Shown: positions 47,727 through 60,200, numbered from the stretch's first letter. The stretch is 64,000 bases of DNA from Stenogyne calaminthoides (GCA_037126765.1 JBBCBC010000009.1:21908870-21972869), one strand, 5' to 3'. Notes: generated by a model not told the origin, from the letters alone. Numbers and translations are program-made.

Positions 47727-48970
47727 TACTAAACAAAACTAGTTGTTAACACAAGATAAATACACAAATGCAAATTAATATACAGTGGTTGAGAGGTGTA
47801 TGTAATTCTCATACTACGCCCACTGTTACACCCTCAGGTGCCAAATCAAAAGATCATACTTTATAGATTACACAAATCCTTATCTTCTAGCTTTGAACAA
47901 CGTTCCCCTCACTTGATGACCTTATTTAGTTAAGTTACTCAAGTAGTGGATTTTTGTATGTAAGAATTTACACCTAGTTTCTTCACTACACACAAGAAGG
48001 GGAACTTATGCTCCAAGCCTCACTAAGATGACTCTTTACGCTAAGAAGGTTGAAAAATGAAAATGGCCTCTAACTCGAATGCAACATTAAGGTTTTGGAT
48101 ATCTTAGGAGTACTTTTTCAAAATGAAAGACTTGAAAATACTTCATTTCTTTTACGCTTGTCTTATAGTGCGTTGTTAAGTTTTATGTAAATTATCTCAG
48201 CCATTTCCCCTTCTATTTATAGTGCTTGGAGGGGTTCTCCTATTAGAGCAAGAAAACAACACTTTGTCTTCAGCTCCAGATGTATTCAACCAATTTGTGT
48301 GTACTACTAACATTGCATTTACTGCATATTATAACCTTTTTCAGATAGTTGCATATTTCAAATTTGTCTTCTTATGTCCTTTGGTTTTCAACTTTGTGGC
48401 ATGTCTACATTTGATTGGCCTGGTTATTAACAAACTCTAATTTGATTCTACAAGCTAATGTTTGACTTTAAGCAAATGTTTGTCTTGTATTCAGGTCCAG
48501 AGTTAGTCTTTTTTTATTTTTTTTTATAACTCGATATCCAGTCCAAGGATCGACTAATCCGAGGTATCAGAACCCTCCGTCCACTAGCGGGGGCCCCACT
48601 TCAAGCTAGAGTTAAGCTCTGTATAGATTGACCCATCTCAAGAATTGATCGCACCTTAGAGGGTTCAAACCTAAGACCTAGAGAGGAGCACACTCCTGAG
48701 TCCCAATCAAACAACCACTAGGTCAATCCTTGGGGGTTTCAGAGTTAGTGTCTCGATGTACACTCTACTCAAATTACCATTTATAGAATCACTAATTACT
48801 CAACTTAATATCTATGTTTATGTCTGGAAGCCAAATTTCTAGTTGTTTGTCTCTTGGCTTTCGACTTTGTCTTCAATGACTTTATACCGATGATTGCTGG
48901 TTGTCGACTTGTTGTCTCTCCAACGTAATACTTTGAAAAAAATTATGTCTTCAAGCTCTACAGCTGGTCT
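47727..48970 (-). repeat. Copia LTR remnant (minus), hosting a SINE
   Basis: The phrase acagtggttgagag ... actacgcccactgtt (47782-47826) parallels tagtggttcgtgag ... cctacgcccactct in the element A LTR. Similar LTR-style text continues to about 48970 on both sides of the SINE. The ends are not defined, so this is homology to LTR sequence in the window rather than a bounded element. The open stretch 48222-48440 has no recognisable domain. Confidence 0.45.
48508..48739 (-). mobile_element. tRNA-derived SINE (Au-SINE-like) with TSD
   Basis: 232 bp on the minus strand. An A box (GACCTAGTGGTT, 48713-48724) and a B box (GGTTTGAACCCT, 48660-48671) lie 41 bases apart in the head. The body ends ...GATATCGAGTTAT followed by an A-rich tail (poly-T on plus at 48508-48525). 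It is flanked by CAGAGTTAGT at 48498-48507 and 48740-48749, a LINE-type target duplication. The size, boxes, A-tail and TSD make this a well-formed plant SINE; the Au-like name is from memory of the general layout. Confidence 0.88.
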
Positions 48971-49084
48971 TCTCTTCAAAGTTACGCATCATCTTTATAT
49001 CTTCTTAGCAGCTACAAAAACTACTTAGAAAGATAAAATACTGCAAGGTCTACTTTTTTGTACATCACTTGGTTTACCTAATTA

Positions 49085-50071
49085 AAATTGGCACGTCCCG
49101 ATTTTTCGTAAGCCAAATATGCATAAATTTTTACAAGAATAAGTAGTGGAAAAATATAATACGTAAATAAGAATTTAAAGATTCCAATTTTTGCTCAAAG
49201 AGATGTGACTTATACTTAAAAGTGAAATTTAAATCTTAATTCAAAAATCATAAATAACATGATACTTTCTAATCCAAAATAATTTAAAGCTGCGTCCACC
49301 GTCCCTCCACTGCACTCCTTCTTAATCTGTGAAATGTTGAATGTATGGTATGAACAAAATCACTAGCTCAGCGAGATCACCTTGTCAAGATTAAATATAA
49401 TATACAAATAAAATGAATTACATCAAGTAATCACGTCAAACACAAATAATCATATCACATATAATTTCTCACCTCATTATGGAATAATTAATTGTTTTTC
49501 ACGATTTTCTCAATGATCTCTCTTCAATCCCACTGGGTCCCCCACGAAGACCTCTCTTCAGTCTCGTATTCTGCTCGACGGTTTCCTCAAAGATCTCTCT
49601 TCAATCCCGGGTTCCCCGAAGACCTCTCTTCAGTCCCGGAACACTATTAAGCCTCTGGTCTTTCATAAAGTTTCTTATATATAAAAATACCAATTCACTT
49701 TCATGTTATATCATATTGTACATTAAACAATTTATTCGTACGAAATATTCAATAAAAACAAAGTAAATCATACCTTAAATTCATGCAGTGGATGCAGATG
49801 CATGCAATGAAATAACTTCAATGTAGAATCATAAGAATCATAAGAACCGAGACTATAAAAAATAAAACTGGAGTTTTGAATAGTATGAAATTTTTTTCTA
49901 CGTATTTTTATTTCATTAAAAGAGACCTCTATCTATAAGAAAGAAAATATATTTCTTAGTGGAACTGTGATTTGAATATATCATGAAAATATCGAGATTT
50001 GATTTTTTGTAGATAGAGATAAAATTTAAACAAATCCTCTTTTAATTCTTACATGCCCCGATTTGATTGCA
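49085..50071. repeat. Gypsy-LTR-like AT-rich segment
   Basis: Begins ggcacgtcccgatttttcgt, like the T(G)NNACGCCCCGA starts of Tekay/Del-type Gypsy LTRs, and ends near the true Gypsy LTR at 50072. Borders are unproven. It contains a two-copy repeat (49509-49640): ctctcttcaatccc ... gaagacctctcttcagtc occurs twice, about 75 bases apart. Confidence 0.35.
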
Positions 50072-50601
50072 ACTGCCACGCCCCAACATTTCATAAATAA
50101 AACTCGTACATGTAAGAGTGATTTAACTAGTTTAAAAAGAATTTAACAAGAATCTTTATGTGCAGAAATAAGTTCAAGGGGATGACCAGAATATTTAACT
50201 ATCAAATTTTGCAAAACTTTTAAATTTAAATAAATTTCGATTGATCTCGAAAAGAAATTCGAAAAAAACCACAATCAAATATTCATCATTAAGAATTTAA
50301 ACAATAATTCAAAGAAATATAATGAAAATAAAGAGAGAAGAAAATATCGTGAGATACTTTTGTAGAAGAAGTGAAAAAACTCTGGGAGTGCAGTCGTGTT
50401 TAAGCGAATATAAATAATTTTAGGGTAAATCTCATTTAAATAGATGTATTAGAAGTGGGCTTGGGCTTAAATAAGATATATAATTGCAATTAAATTTTGT
50501 TTAGGCTTGATAATCTTTACCTCAATAAAATAAAAATAATAAGAATACCACAAAATAATAAAATATATATGGCTCTTTTATAAAATCTTGGAGTGTTGCA
50601 C
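50072..50601 (-). repeat. 3' LTR of Gypsy element D (530 bp)
   Basis: The minus strand begins TGCAACACTCC (50601) and ends GGGGCGTGGCA (50072). The inner border follows the GAGGACGAA motif by about 30 bases. The outer TSD cannot be tested because the 5' LTR is not found. Confidence 0.6.
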
Positions 50602-51000
50602 TATTCACCACTAATAAAAAATTCGTCCTCGAAATTTATAAACTTATCGTCACCTTAGAAAGTCTGGATTCATCGTTTGACTCTTAACCAATCAGTCTAC
50701 ACTCATATAACATCAAAGTAAGCTTTAAAACTAAATTCTTTTTATACCTACGAATGACACAGAGTTGTCTTTATTATTTTGATGGTTTAAGGAGAACACT
50801 CGCGCATTTCCTCCTAATAGTTTTTCCTTCGATCCTGATCTTTGAGTTAATTTGGGACAAAAGTGCGACATGTGTCCCGGTTGATGACATTTGTAACACT
50901 TTCCTTGTCTAATCAGACACACCCCCTTGTGGTTCTTCCCACATGTAGTGCAAAATGGTCTAACGTTTTGGGAAATTGTTTTCAAGTCTCCAACATTTTC

Positions 51001-52390
51001 TGGCTTATTTTGTCCTACATTTTAATTGAGGTCCTCCAATTTTCTTTTTCCTGGATTCTCAACTTGTTTTCTACTTGTATTATCAATTTCCTGTTGGTTT
51101 ATATAGAACCAACGATGGCTTACAATGTGGAAAAAATAATATAAAATGGAAATAAAAATTCTGGAATTAAAGTAATATTTTACAACAAATGAATAAAACT
51201 TTTCAACAAACTAAGTAATACATTATCAGCAACTTGAACTTTGCATAGACTAATTCTGGAAAAATCTTCTTCAAATTCTGCACGAACTAATTTTGGAAAA
51301 TCTTCAACTTTCGCACGAACTTACTAGCAGCCGCATGAACAAATAACAAAAAAAAAAAAAACCAGGAAAAACACATCAAAGTCGAGTCAAGGTGGAACTT
51401 TTTCCCGCAAAACCAAATTCGCCTCGGTAGTGCTCTCGACTTGACGTATCGTTTTCAAAGGTAAAAAAACTTTTCCATTTATACGTGCATCACCGCAACG
51501 TATAAAGTACCAACGAACTGAATTGGCGTAAGGAGAAGACTGCACTTTAAAATGCAGGAAAACTAGGTATGCAGTATGCTCAGGAAATTTTCAGTGTGTC
51601 AAAAATTAAATGCATGTTGCCCTATTTATAGGAGCATGTCCACCAGGTGAGGAGCTGCCTGAAATTAATTTTTGGACAGTTATGGAATTTATTCCCATAA
51701 TTGGATGATTGACCACTCAACCTGTAACCGAACTATTCTATCAGTGAAACGTCCATGAACCTAGAAATCCCGACGTCCAGGTTCATCTAAATTCATATTC
51801 GAATTTCTGCAAACATGTGCTGAAATTACTTGGGCCAACCCAATTCCGGATTGAGCTTTGCACGTTGGGCTCATATTATTTCAGTTGGGCAAGCTCCAAA
51901 AAATTAATATGAGCTCCAAGCCCAAGACCAAAGTCCACCCAAAGTCCAATTGCCAAGAACCACGATCCACGAGCTCGAGCTTGCCACAACCGGGCAGGCT
52001 GGCGGTGCGCGCATGTGGGCTATTGAACCAATCTTTAGCCACTTAATTGAATTATACTAACAAACTTCTATTTATAAGGAGTTGTTAACTTCTCTAATTA
52101 TTCAATGTGGGATGTATTAATTCCTAATTCATTTCTCAGACTTCCCAACACTATTTAATCCTTAAAAAGTGTGTTGACTTCTCAACTTCGTGATTTAATT
52201 TCTCACTCACCGAAATTCAGTTTTGAGATTATAAATACACTATGGTCATCTACTCCGAGAGTAGATCGATACTACATAGTTTAATTTTTCAGAAACTAAA
52301 CTCCTATGCCCTTTATTTAATCTAATTAAAAATGAGTGTCTCACACCCTCTTAATTACAATTAAATAATATTTAATCAATTTCTCCAACA
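51001..52390 (-). repeat. Solo LTR in Gypsy gag (1,390 bp)
   Basis: The minus strand starts TGTTGGAGAAATTGATTAAA (52390) and ends AAATAAGCCA (51001). It is flanked by TTTTC at 50996-51000 and 52391-52395. The TATA-like CCTTATAAATAGAAG on the minus strand near 52070 supports the orientation. Oddly the flank and the LTR end share a longer CTCCAACATTTTC, so the duplication could be read as 13 bp. The family is unassigned. Confidence 0.72.
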
Positions 52391-52742
52391 TTTTCATGCT
52401 AGCAACTATCTCTTGAGTTCTTCTAAATGTTTAAGAAAAAGTCATTTCACCATGACCTGATATAATATTTTTTTATATTCGCGCATATGCCCCTTTTAAA
52501 CTTACGAACCTTTTTGTCCTCCGTATCAACAAGTTGTGGTGCAGATTGACTAAGTTGATTGAACCTCCTTTCGTATTCTATCACAGTCATCCCCCCTTGT
52601 TTCAAATTATAAATTCATTTCCATCTGTTCTCGATCAGAGTGAGGATAGTACTTCTCCATGACAATATCCTTGATGTTTTCCCATGTGAGATTATTTCTC
52701 TCCTCTTCTAGCCTCATCCGTCAATATGCTTCCCACCAATGA

Positions 52743-54625
52743 TGTAGCGCCCCGCTCCACGTATGTTAAACCCTCTATGGTTTGAGCGAGCCGAGACCGA
52801 GTTGCCATGTAGCAAACACGTGTCTAACTAAAAAAAAAAATTATTTCTAGTGGAAGCGAAATAACAAATCTAAGTGACAGAGGGATAGAGCAGGTAATAC
52901 ATATATATTATAAAAATGTAATTTAGCAAAACATTGACAATGCAAATAATCCTGCCTAGTTTATTACAAACATAAGAGTATTATAGCTAAAAATACTAGC
53001 TTAAATAAAGTGGCTTTATTTAAATATTTGGTCGGGGTCTTGGTGTTACGGCAGCTCCCGAGCTTCATCTTCGAAACCTGAATGTTAAAATGGGGTGTGA
53101 GATGAAATCTCAGTGGATAACCTGCAGACTGTTAAGTCATTTGAAAGTGCACACAGATTGTATTATTACGAATCGGACTCATCAGTTATTTCATAAATAA
53201 AATTGCCTGATAGATCCGTCGATCCTTGACCCATAGGTCCAATAGGCTCTATGATCCAAAGATCACTATTGTGAGTACACAAGACTCAATGAGCACATAA
53301 GGCTCTGACCCGATAGACCCGTCGGTCCTTAACTCGTCAGTCCAATTGGCCACTTAGATCCGAAGATCCAGAATAATAATAACACATTGGTTGATATAAT
53401 AAATACATTGCATACATTAACAAACGACAAAACATTACCACTGTACTGCAGATAATGTTACCCACCTTGTTAACTTGCACTTTTTGTTTTGGATGGGAAA
53501 AAGATTGATCTGAGCCTCGAACTCCTTTAATACTGCACTTAGCACATTTCATTTTGAGATTTATTTCTAAATGGCTCTATAATTTATTCTTTAAAGTACA
53601 TCATTATTAGTAATTTTTAATTAATACTTAATATTAATAATATAAATAAGTAGGGTGGTATTTTAGTAAAATAAAATTACATTATAACTTCACATACATT
53701 ATGTGAATTATAAAGAGATTTTCCTGCTATTTTACATTATTAAATTTTACTAGTTTGCATACACTCGATACACAAGTTCAATATAATGCATGCAAATATA
53801 TTAATTTATCAAAATTCCATACAAAACTCATTCTATATTTCTAAATAAAAGAAATAATAACATCTTTTCCTTAGTTTACGGGTTGTAATTATTCATTACA
53901 TGAGATATTTCTTTTCTCTAATTATTAATTATATTTCATGCATGGGAATAGATGTATGATTTTTTACAAATTAAGAATCTAATAAAAATTAAAAAATTAG
54001 AAAAATATAGTTACCTTTGTTCGGTATTTGAACTTCAATTACGCCAGCACATGATTGCTCGTGCAGATTCAGTGTCCTTTTTTTTCCGTATTCGTATTTT
54101 TGGAATAACATGAATGGGTGAATTCCCTATTTATACAAGTGTATATGTGCGTGATTAGCTTAGGATATGCATGCCTCTCTAATGACTATTCATACCTAGT
54201 CTATAGGTCTAAATAGATAGATTGCTTTGGTGTCCTTCTTATCCCTTAGATTAGTTGCCACGTTTTGCTTTTATCTCTTTTCATTTTTCATTTTTATTTT
54301 ATTTTATTTTATTTTAACTTTATCTCTTATATATATGTAAGTATATAACCATTAATATATATACATATATATTTATACAAACATATATATACTTATATAT
54401 TTATACACTTATTTTATTTTATGCTCTTTAGTTGTTTTATGGGTTAGTCTCAAATATTATTTTTAAGTGCTAGAAGTACCTTAGGGTTTGAGTAGCTCGT
54501 CCAATTTTCCCTGCAAAAATAATTCTTTTGAAGATATTAAAATTGTTGTTAGTAAAACAAATATTTTAAAATTATAAAGTGATTTAAAATTATGCTCAAG
54601 TATGAAATATGCACGGGGTATTACA
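52743..54625 (-). repeat. Solo LTR, Tekay/Del-like Gypsy (1,883 bp)
   Basis: The minus strand starts TGTAATACCCCGTGC (54625) and ends GGGGCGCTACA (52743), a classical Tekay/Del-type pair. It is flanked by AATGA (52738-52742) and AGTGA (54626-54630), one mismatch. The TATA box TATAAATAGGG is on the minus strand near 54130. Gag pieces 1b and 2 meet in frame when it is removed. It contains 53041-53350 with duplicated GATAGA(T/C)CCGTCG(A/G)TCCTT phrases. Confidence 0.82.
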
Positions 54626-54626
54626 A

Positions 54627-54772
54627 GTGATCATTGTCTTCCACTAGCTGGTAGATGGCCTAGAGGACTCTTTGTGCATCTGTGCATCTCATGACCGTGA
54701 ATGTTTGTACCAAGGACCGAAGTCAATTCTCCGTACTTTCAGGTCCTTCGCGACCATTGAACTTGGGTGGAT
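54627..54772 (-). repeat. Duplicated gag segment, copy 1
   Basis: 146 bases (gtgatcattgtcttccacta ... gaacttgggtggat) that recur at 56928-57073 with about 10 substitutions. The two copies flank the solo LTR 54775-56927. Confidence 0.92.
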
Positions 54773-54774
54773 GT

Positions 54775-56927
54775 TGATGTGCAAAAAAGTGGTTAAGAGA
54801 TGACCTGGAATTCAACGGGGATGATTCGTACGTTGAATGTCAATGAATCAACAAGCTTTGACCGCAGGATCCTCGCCAATCCCCTGTAAACACCTGGACT
54901 CGAGGGAGGACCAGGTTTGATTATCTCCTCTTCTGAGTTTTCCACGCCACGAACGATAATACCTGAAAAACACGCCGGAGGGAGCTCCGGTGCGGGCTCT
55001 CCGACGCTCAAGTCAGTGATCACGCTTAATCTCAGGTCAAATCGTATGAAATAGCTCGAATTCAAGTAAGTAAGTCAAATATGTGCTTGTGTGTTTTATG
55101 TGTTACCTGGAAGGGATATTTAAATCCCTCCAGTCGAAGGTTTTCATTCTTTCTCCCATCCATCCACGTTTAGATCTGTTAGTGTTAGTGTCCTAGAGAC
55201 AATCTATTGTAAGGACATAATACTCGATGATATTCAGTTTGATTTAATATTATAGTTCACTTAATATTAATGTATGACAATACACTTGTTTGAATATTAT
55301 GTTTGATTGTTTGCATTTATTCATGCAAGTGTTCCCATGAGTCATTGTTGTCGTTGAGGTTGTGAGAACTCGGATAAACTTAAGCATGATTCTCAAATAA
55401 CCCTCAATCAAGGATCATCAAGAATGAGATATTGATGATCTGATGGAGATTGGTGTCATGATCTGCGTCATCTTTCTTAGAGAGTGTAGTAAGATCTCAC
55501 TTCTTATGAGATCTTAGGTATCTCTGTGATGGATGCACAAATACCTTAGAGGGTATTGGTATACCCATCCGAGAAACCGTTTGATGTATTTCCACTATAT
55601 GTGTCTCTCGGTGTCTCGGTTAGTGGGAGCATTAAGATACTCCTTTTGACTTGTGGTCAATACGCATTTTTTACATGTGTGGGATGATGAACTTTGACCA
55701 TGACCGACGCACCCCAACCATGGGTAGATATGGCTTGGATTGGGTTAATCACGAAAGACGTATGCGTGGTAGTTGAGCCAAGAATAGGATTCATTCCTCA
55801 AAGTGGATTTAGAGAGAATACTCATCTTCTCATCATAATTGGATCAAAGTCATCACCGAGATGCCGCGAAAACTTAGACTTTGTGGCTAAGTGTGACATA
55901 CATGATCAAATAGTGATTAGAGATAATATGATTAAGTTATTTGAATAGACACTTCATCATGTTCAAGACTTAATCGAGTATTCGCGAATGAAAGGAGGAA
56001 ATCGTAATAGCCCATGTTTTTGATTCTGGTGTAGTTGCATGTTTCTCGCAACGCACCTCATATATTGAGAATGTCCGATTTATTGTCAGGGTTCATTAAG
56101 GCCAGATTAGTTTGACTAATCGCTCGATATATGAGGGACTATGGGTCACACAACAAGTAGTTCTCTTTTATGGATTATAGTTGGTTGATTAAATGTTAAA
56201 TTAGATTTAATATTTAATTTATGGAGAATTAATTAATAATATTTAATGTATTACGTGTTTACGTACCTCTAAATTTCAACAAGATCGTGTGTTGTCATTA
56301 ATCCTCTCTCCATCTGGAGTTGATCCACGTCTCCCACGTTCTTTTCTCTCTTTTCCCGGGTCATTAGCACAAATCCTTGATCATAATCCAGAGGTCCGCT
56401 TTTCTCGCAACCTCCAATATCCGCGCTTTTAACTCCCCTAAATATCGGAACTAACTCCTCTGACCCACTACCTGATTCACGCGGATCGAGACTCTCCCAC
56501 TGTTGATATCCTCTCTTTCAACGGTCTTGATTAATCTCTCCTTCCATGGGCTATTACTCCTTAAGCCCACTAAGGCATCTCTCGGACCAAGGTCTACAGT
56601 CTTGGGTCCGACTTCCCTGGACTCAATCTTCCTAGATTTCTCAGCCCAGTACTGCCAAGCTCACTGAATCCTTAATCTCTAGGGCCCAGGTTATCCTCCT
56701 GGGCCCATCTTCTCAGCTTGCTTCCCTTCATTGGGCCTCGCATTCCTCCAGGCCCCTTAGTTGGGGGTCTCTCTAGTCTACTTAATATCAGGGTCTTGGG
56801 CTTCCCAGCCAAGCCCAACTAATTTCTTCATTAGTTTCACTCATGTGATTATTCTTCAATCTCTCTAATATGTGGTCAAACCTCCACGTGTCTCTTTTCC
56901 ATTGGACGACACAAATATTCCCCATCA
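54775..56927 (-). repeat. Solo LTR X, unclassified, with nested LTR-B
   Basis: The minus strand starts TGATGGGGAATATTTG (56927) and ends GCACATCA (54775). It is about 1,043 bp after removing LTR-B copy iv. The TATA-like GGATTTAAATATCCC is on the minus strand near 55120. The flanks do not match (GATGT left, GTGAT right), and instead a 146-bp gag segment is repeated on both sides. The minus-strand open stretch 54793-55065 lies in the LTR leader and is not a gene. Confidence 0.6.
55177..56281 (+). repeat. Solo LTR-B, copy iv, internally deleted
   Basis: Starts TGTTAGTGTTAGTG and ends TTTCAACA, flanked by AGATC at 55172-55176 and 56282-56286. It is about 500 bp shorter than copy iii because everything between the aattaattaataatat region and the final gtgtttacgtacctct is gone. 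By eye it is well above 90% identical to copy iii over shared parts. Confidence 0.93.
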
Positions 56928-57073
56928 GTGATCATTGTCTTCCACTAGCTGGTAGGTGGCCCAGAGGACTCTTTGTGCATCTGTGCATCTCATGACCTTG
57001 AAGGTTTGTACCAAGGACCGAAGCCAATTCTCCATACTTTCAGGTCCTTTGCGACCATTGAACTTGGATGGAT
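56928..57073 (-). repeat. Duplicated gag segment, copy 2
   Basis: Counterpart of 54627-54772. This copy is continuous with the gag N-terminus up to 57218. Confidence 0.92.
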
Positions 57074-57242
57074 CATGTCGGTAAAATTGTTCCACCACCC
57101 CCATGTGAATGTTATTATTATTATGGAATGCTTGCATCATTTGGTTAAAGAAAGCTTGAGGTTCTTGAGCTTGAGCTTTAACATGGTCATTTTGTTTTTC
57201 TCGCCTTGGAGGCATCACTAATTTATTTTCGAAAGATTATGG

Positions 57243-60200
57243 ATGGGCGATTTTCCCCCTTTTGAATTCTGGCGGCCGCCGCTGGTCACCACCGATCATC
57301 CGTCGCCCATGGCTACCAAACCACCACCGACAACCTTGGGGGATGTCATCAACTCTTATTTTGCTGAAAACCTTACGATTCTATTTGATTTTCTAAAGAA
57401 CATCTTTTTTGCCATCAGCATTGACGTCCACCTCGCGCTCGGTCTCAACCACCGATATCATTGCTAATGACATTTCTATGCCTGCGACACATGGGATCAC
57501 CCATCAGACGCCAGAAATACACACTCTTATTTCTTCGGAGGAGAACCCTAATTCGATTAAGTTTTCACCAACAACTTCTGATCACGCTGACAATACGGCC
57601 GGAATCAGTCTTGCACTGCATTCTGGCAATACGGGTATCTCTAATCCCTCATTGGAATCCTTAGGGCCCCGTTTGGTAGGGAAGATTCAATATCTTCGCG
57701 ATTGGGCCGATTAAAAAATCAGCCCAGATAACTGAAGCCCACGAGTATTAAGCCGACATTTGGTAGAAAAACATAAGCCCAGATTATAAAGCCTGATTAT
57801 AATTTATATGGAGTTAGAATTACCTAAATACCCCTTTGATATTTGACATTTTGCAACCCTATCCAAATAATTTATATCGACATTTGTATAGCAGATGCAG
57901 ATCCCTAATTCCTCTTCTTCGCGACGCCGATCCCCAATCCATCTTCTTTAACACCCAGTAAACCCCCAATCTTCTTCTACACCCAGCAAATCCATTCTTC
58001 GCGACGCTGATCCCTAATACCCCCAATCTCAATTCGGATATGTTACAGACAAACCCTAAACACAAAAACAAGAAGAAGATAACATGCAATGCAACGAATC
58101 ATTCATTAATGAAACCCTATTATTCAACAACTAAAACCTAAACCCTAATTCATAGCCGATCGAAACAAAATGGGGATAAACAATTTTAAACATACCAGGT
58201 GCCATTACTTCTTGCAATTCTTCATCGCTCGAGTCCATGGAGGATGAAGACGAAGACATGATCGTTCAACTTCTCCGGGAAGAGTCTCGACGAAGGTGTG
58301 CTCGTCGGATTCGAGGGTGTAGAGAGAAGAAAAATGTCGAGTGAAATTCTGAAAGTCGATTTCGAATGACACAAATGGAAAAAATAATAGCAAAAATCTA
58401 TTATATACCAGAGGGGTAAATTTGTAATTTAACTTGAAACCAGCTTTACTGTTCACGCTCGATAATTCATCTTGCCCATTGGGCAGATAGTATGGCCGAA
58501 GACAAACAGTGAATAAGTGCGGGCCAACTTAAAAATCTTGGGCTTTATAGATTTTGAATCTTTCCTACCAAATGGTTAAATGGCCCAAGATTAGCTACCG
58601 ATTGTGTGGCAATCGTTGCAATCAAACGAGGCCTAGATGAACAATTTCCCTTGCTATTTATCTCCGTCCCACTTTCGTAGGTTTAGAAGCCGATTGACAC
58701 CATAGCAACGACCCCACCGCGTACTATCCCGTATAAGAGTTCTATGCATGCTTTGAATTTGGGGAGCTGTGCAACTACTTTTGTTGCACAGCAGACTGGT
58801 GCTCATCTTGATTACTCTTCACTCTCTAATATTAATTCCATTATTGCGGCCCCTACTGGTTCTTTTTCCATGCAGGGTGTAGCTGCTCCTTCTTTTGCGA
58901 ACGCGTTGATTCCAGCACGAAACTAGGTGCCTCATCAAAATCCGGTTCATAAAGGAGACTATTTGACTGTTAATATTGATGACGTTGTTCATCAGCGAGG
59001 TGTTTGAGACCATGAAAATTCTTTAATTGGTCGAATGATGTTCAAAGCTAAAGTGCAACCAATGTCTACTGCTGATTTGAAAACGGCTCTGGATGCTTCT
59101 TGGTCTATCAATGGGCAGTGACGGCTTACACCTATTGGAAAGGGCTATTTCAATATTCAAGTTGTGGATTTGCATGAGAGGGATCGCATATTGCTTAAAA
59201 GATCTTGGCTGACTGAGTTCGGAACCATTCGCTTACAACTTTGGACGCCGGAATTCAATCCATATCATGTTTCTTCACCGATTGTGAATGTTTGGGTATG
59301 TATTTACGAGCTTCTAATTGAATACTTCTATGAAGCAATTGTACGTACTATTTCATCCGCTCTTGGCCCCGTTATTAATGTGGATGAGCGTTTGAGGAAT
59401 CGCACTATGTGTCATTAATTAAGGGTTCTTGTTGAACTTGACTTAAGGAAGGACCGGGAAGAATTTATTATGTATGAGAGGTATGGGCATTGTTCTATTG
59501 CTTCGATTGGTTACGAACGACTTCCCGATTTTTGCTCAAAGTGTAAAATACTTGGACATTCGAACACTACTTGTCGCACACATCCTTCCACCTCTAAGGA
59601 TACCACATGCCTAATTGATGCTATTCCTAAACCATCTTCTGAGGCAGGTTTTACTAAGAAACAGGGGGCTGCTACTTGCACTGAAGTTGCTCCCTCGGAA
59701 TGGTTGCAGGTCCAATGGAAACGTGGGAAGTCTCCCATACATGATGCTATTGAAGCGGGTACTAGTACTTTGGCTGAGGCTCCGGTGAAAAACTTGGCAA
59801 TTACGAATCTTGATCCTGAGCCATTTCCCTATTATGTCATGACTTTGGGTGCTATGGAGAGAGTTGCTTTCACTCTACCATCATCTATTCTATCATCTCC
59901 ACCTCGAGCAACCACTAATGCATTTGATGCTTTACAACCTGAGATACATGAACCCAAAATCATTACCATTGATGTTATTCGGTTTTTGCGGAGGATAATA
60001 TAGCTGAGACTGATCATACTCATTTTGATGTGGATTCTGCTCATGATGGGGCTACAGCTTCGGAATTGGATGATGATAGGGTGGATAAATTCGTCAATGA
60101 TCCTTTGTCTCTAACTGGTGGTGATCCCCAACCGCAGAAACGACTAGTAGTAAAAAAAATGCGCGGTCGCCCTCCCAAACCCAAGCCGGCAACCACTTCT

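Larger units (their letters stand above)
50072..57218 (-). mobile_element. Gypsy gag-only element D, minus strand, much interrupted
   Basis: Reading the minus strand from 57218, the gag start, gag core, CCHC knuckle, PPT region and 3' LTR (50601-50072) follow in normal order but with no pol. Between the knuckle ORF (ending about 50731) and the PPT only about 130 bases remain. Three solo LTRs interrupt gag at 54775-56927, 52743-54625 and 51001-52390. The phrase AATTTCGAGGACGAATTTT just upstream of the LTR is the usual text at the 3' internal end of Tekay/Del-type Gypsy elements. Either pol was deleted or this is a gag-only non-autonomous form. The 5' LTR has been lost or lies beyond the LINE junction at about 57240. 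Confidence 0.8.
50731..57218 (-). pseudogene. Gypsy gag, split into four pieces
   Basis: Order on the minus strand. Piece 1, 57218-56928: start MMPPRREKQNDH, FYRHDPSKFNGRKGPESMENWLRS-type text, ending VEDNDH. Piece 1b, 54772-54627: a second copy of the last 146 bases of piece 1. Piece 2, 52742-52396: WEAY, RLEEERNNLTWENIKDI, VMEKYYPHSDREQMEM and the QGGMTVIEYERRF-like segment of Retrotrans_gag. Piece 3, 50995-50731: KTISQNVRPFCTTCGKNH and a CCHC knuckle CYKCHQPGHMSHFC, then RVFSLNHQ. The pieces are collinear with a normal Tekay/Del-type gag. Stops and frameshifts lie in piece 2 and at the piece 2/3 border. Nucleocapsid/capsid role; dead. Confidence 0.85.

Noticed and set aside
51858..52046. 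62-codon ORF in the solo LTR
   Set aside because: It lies within LTR sequence and has no domain.
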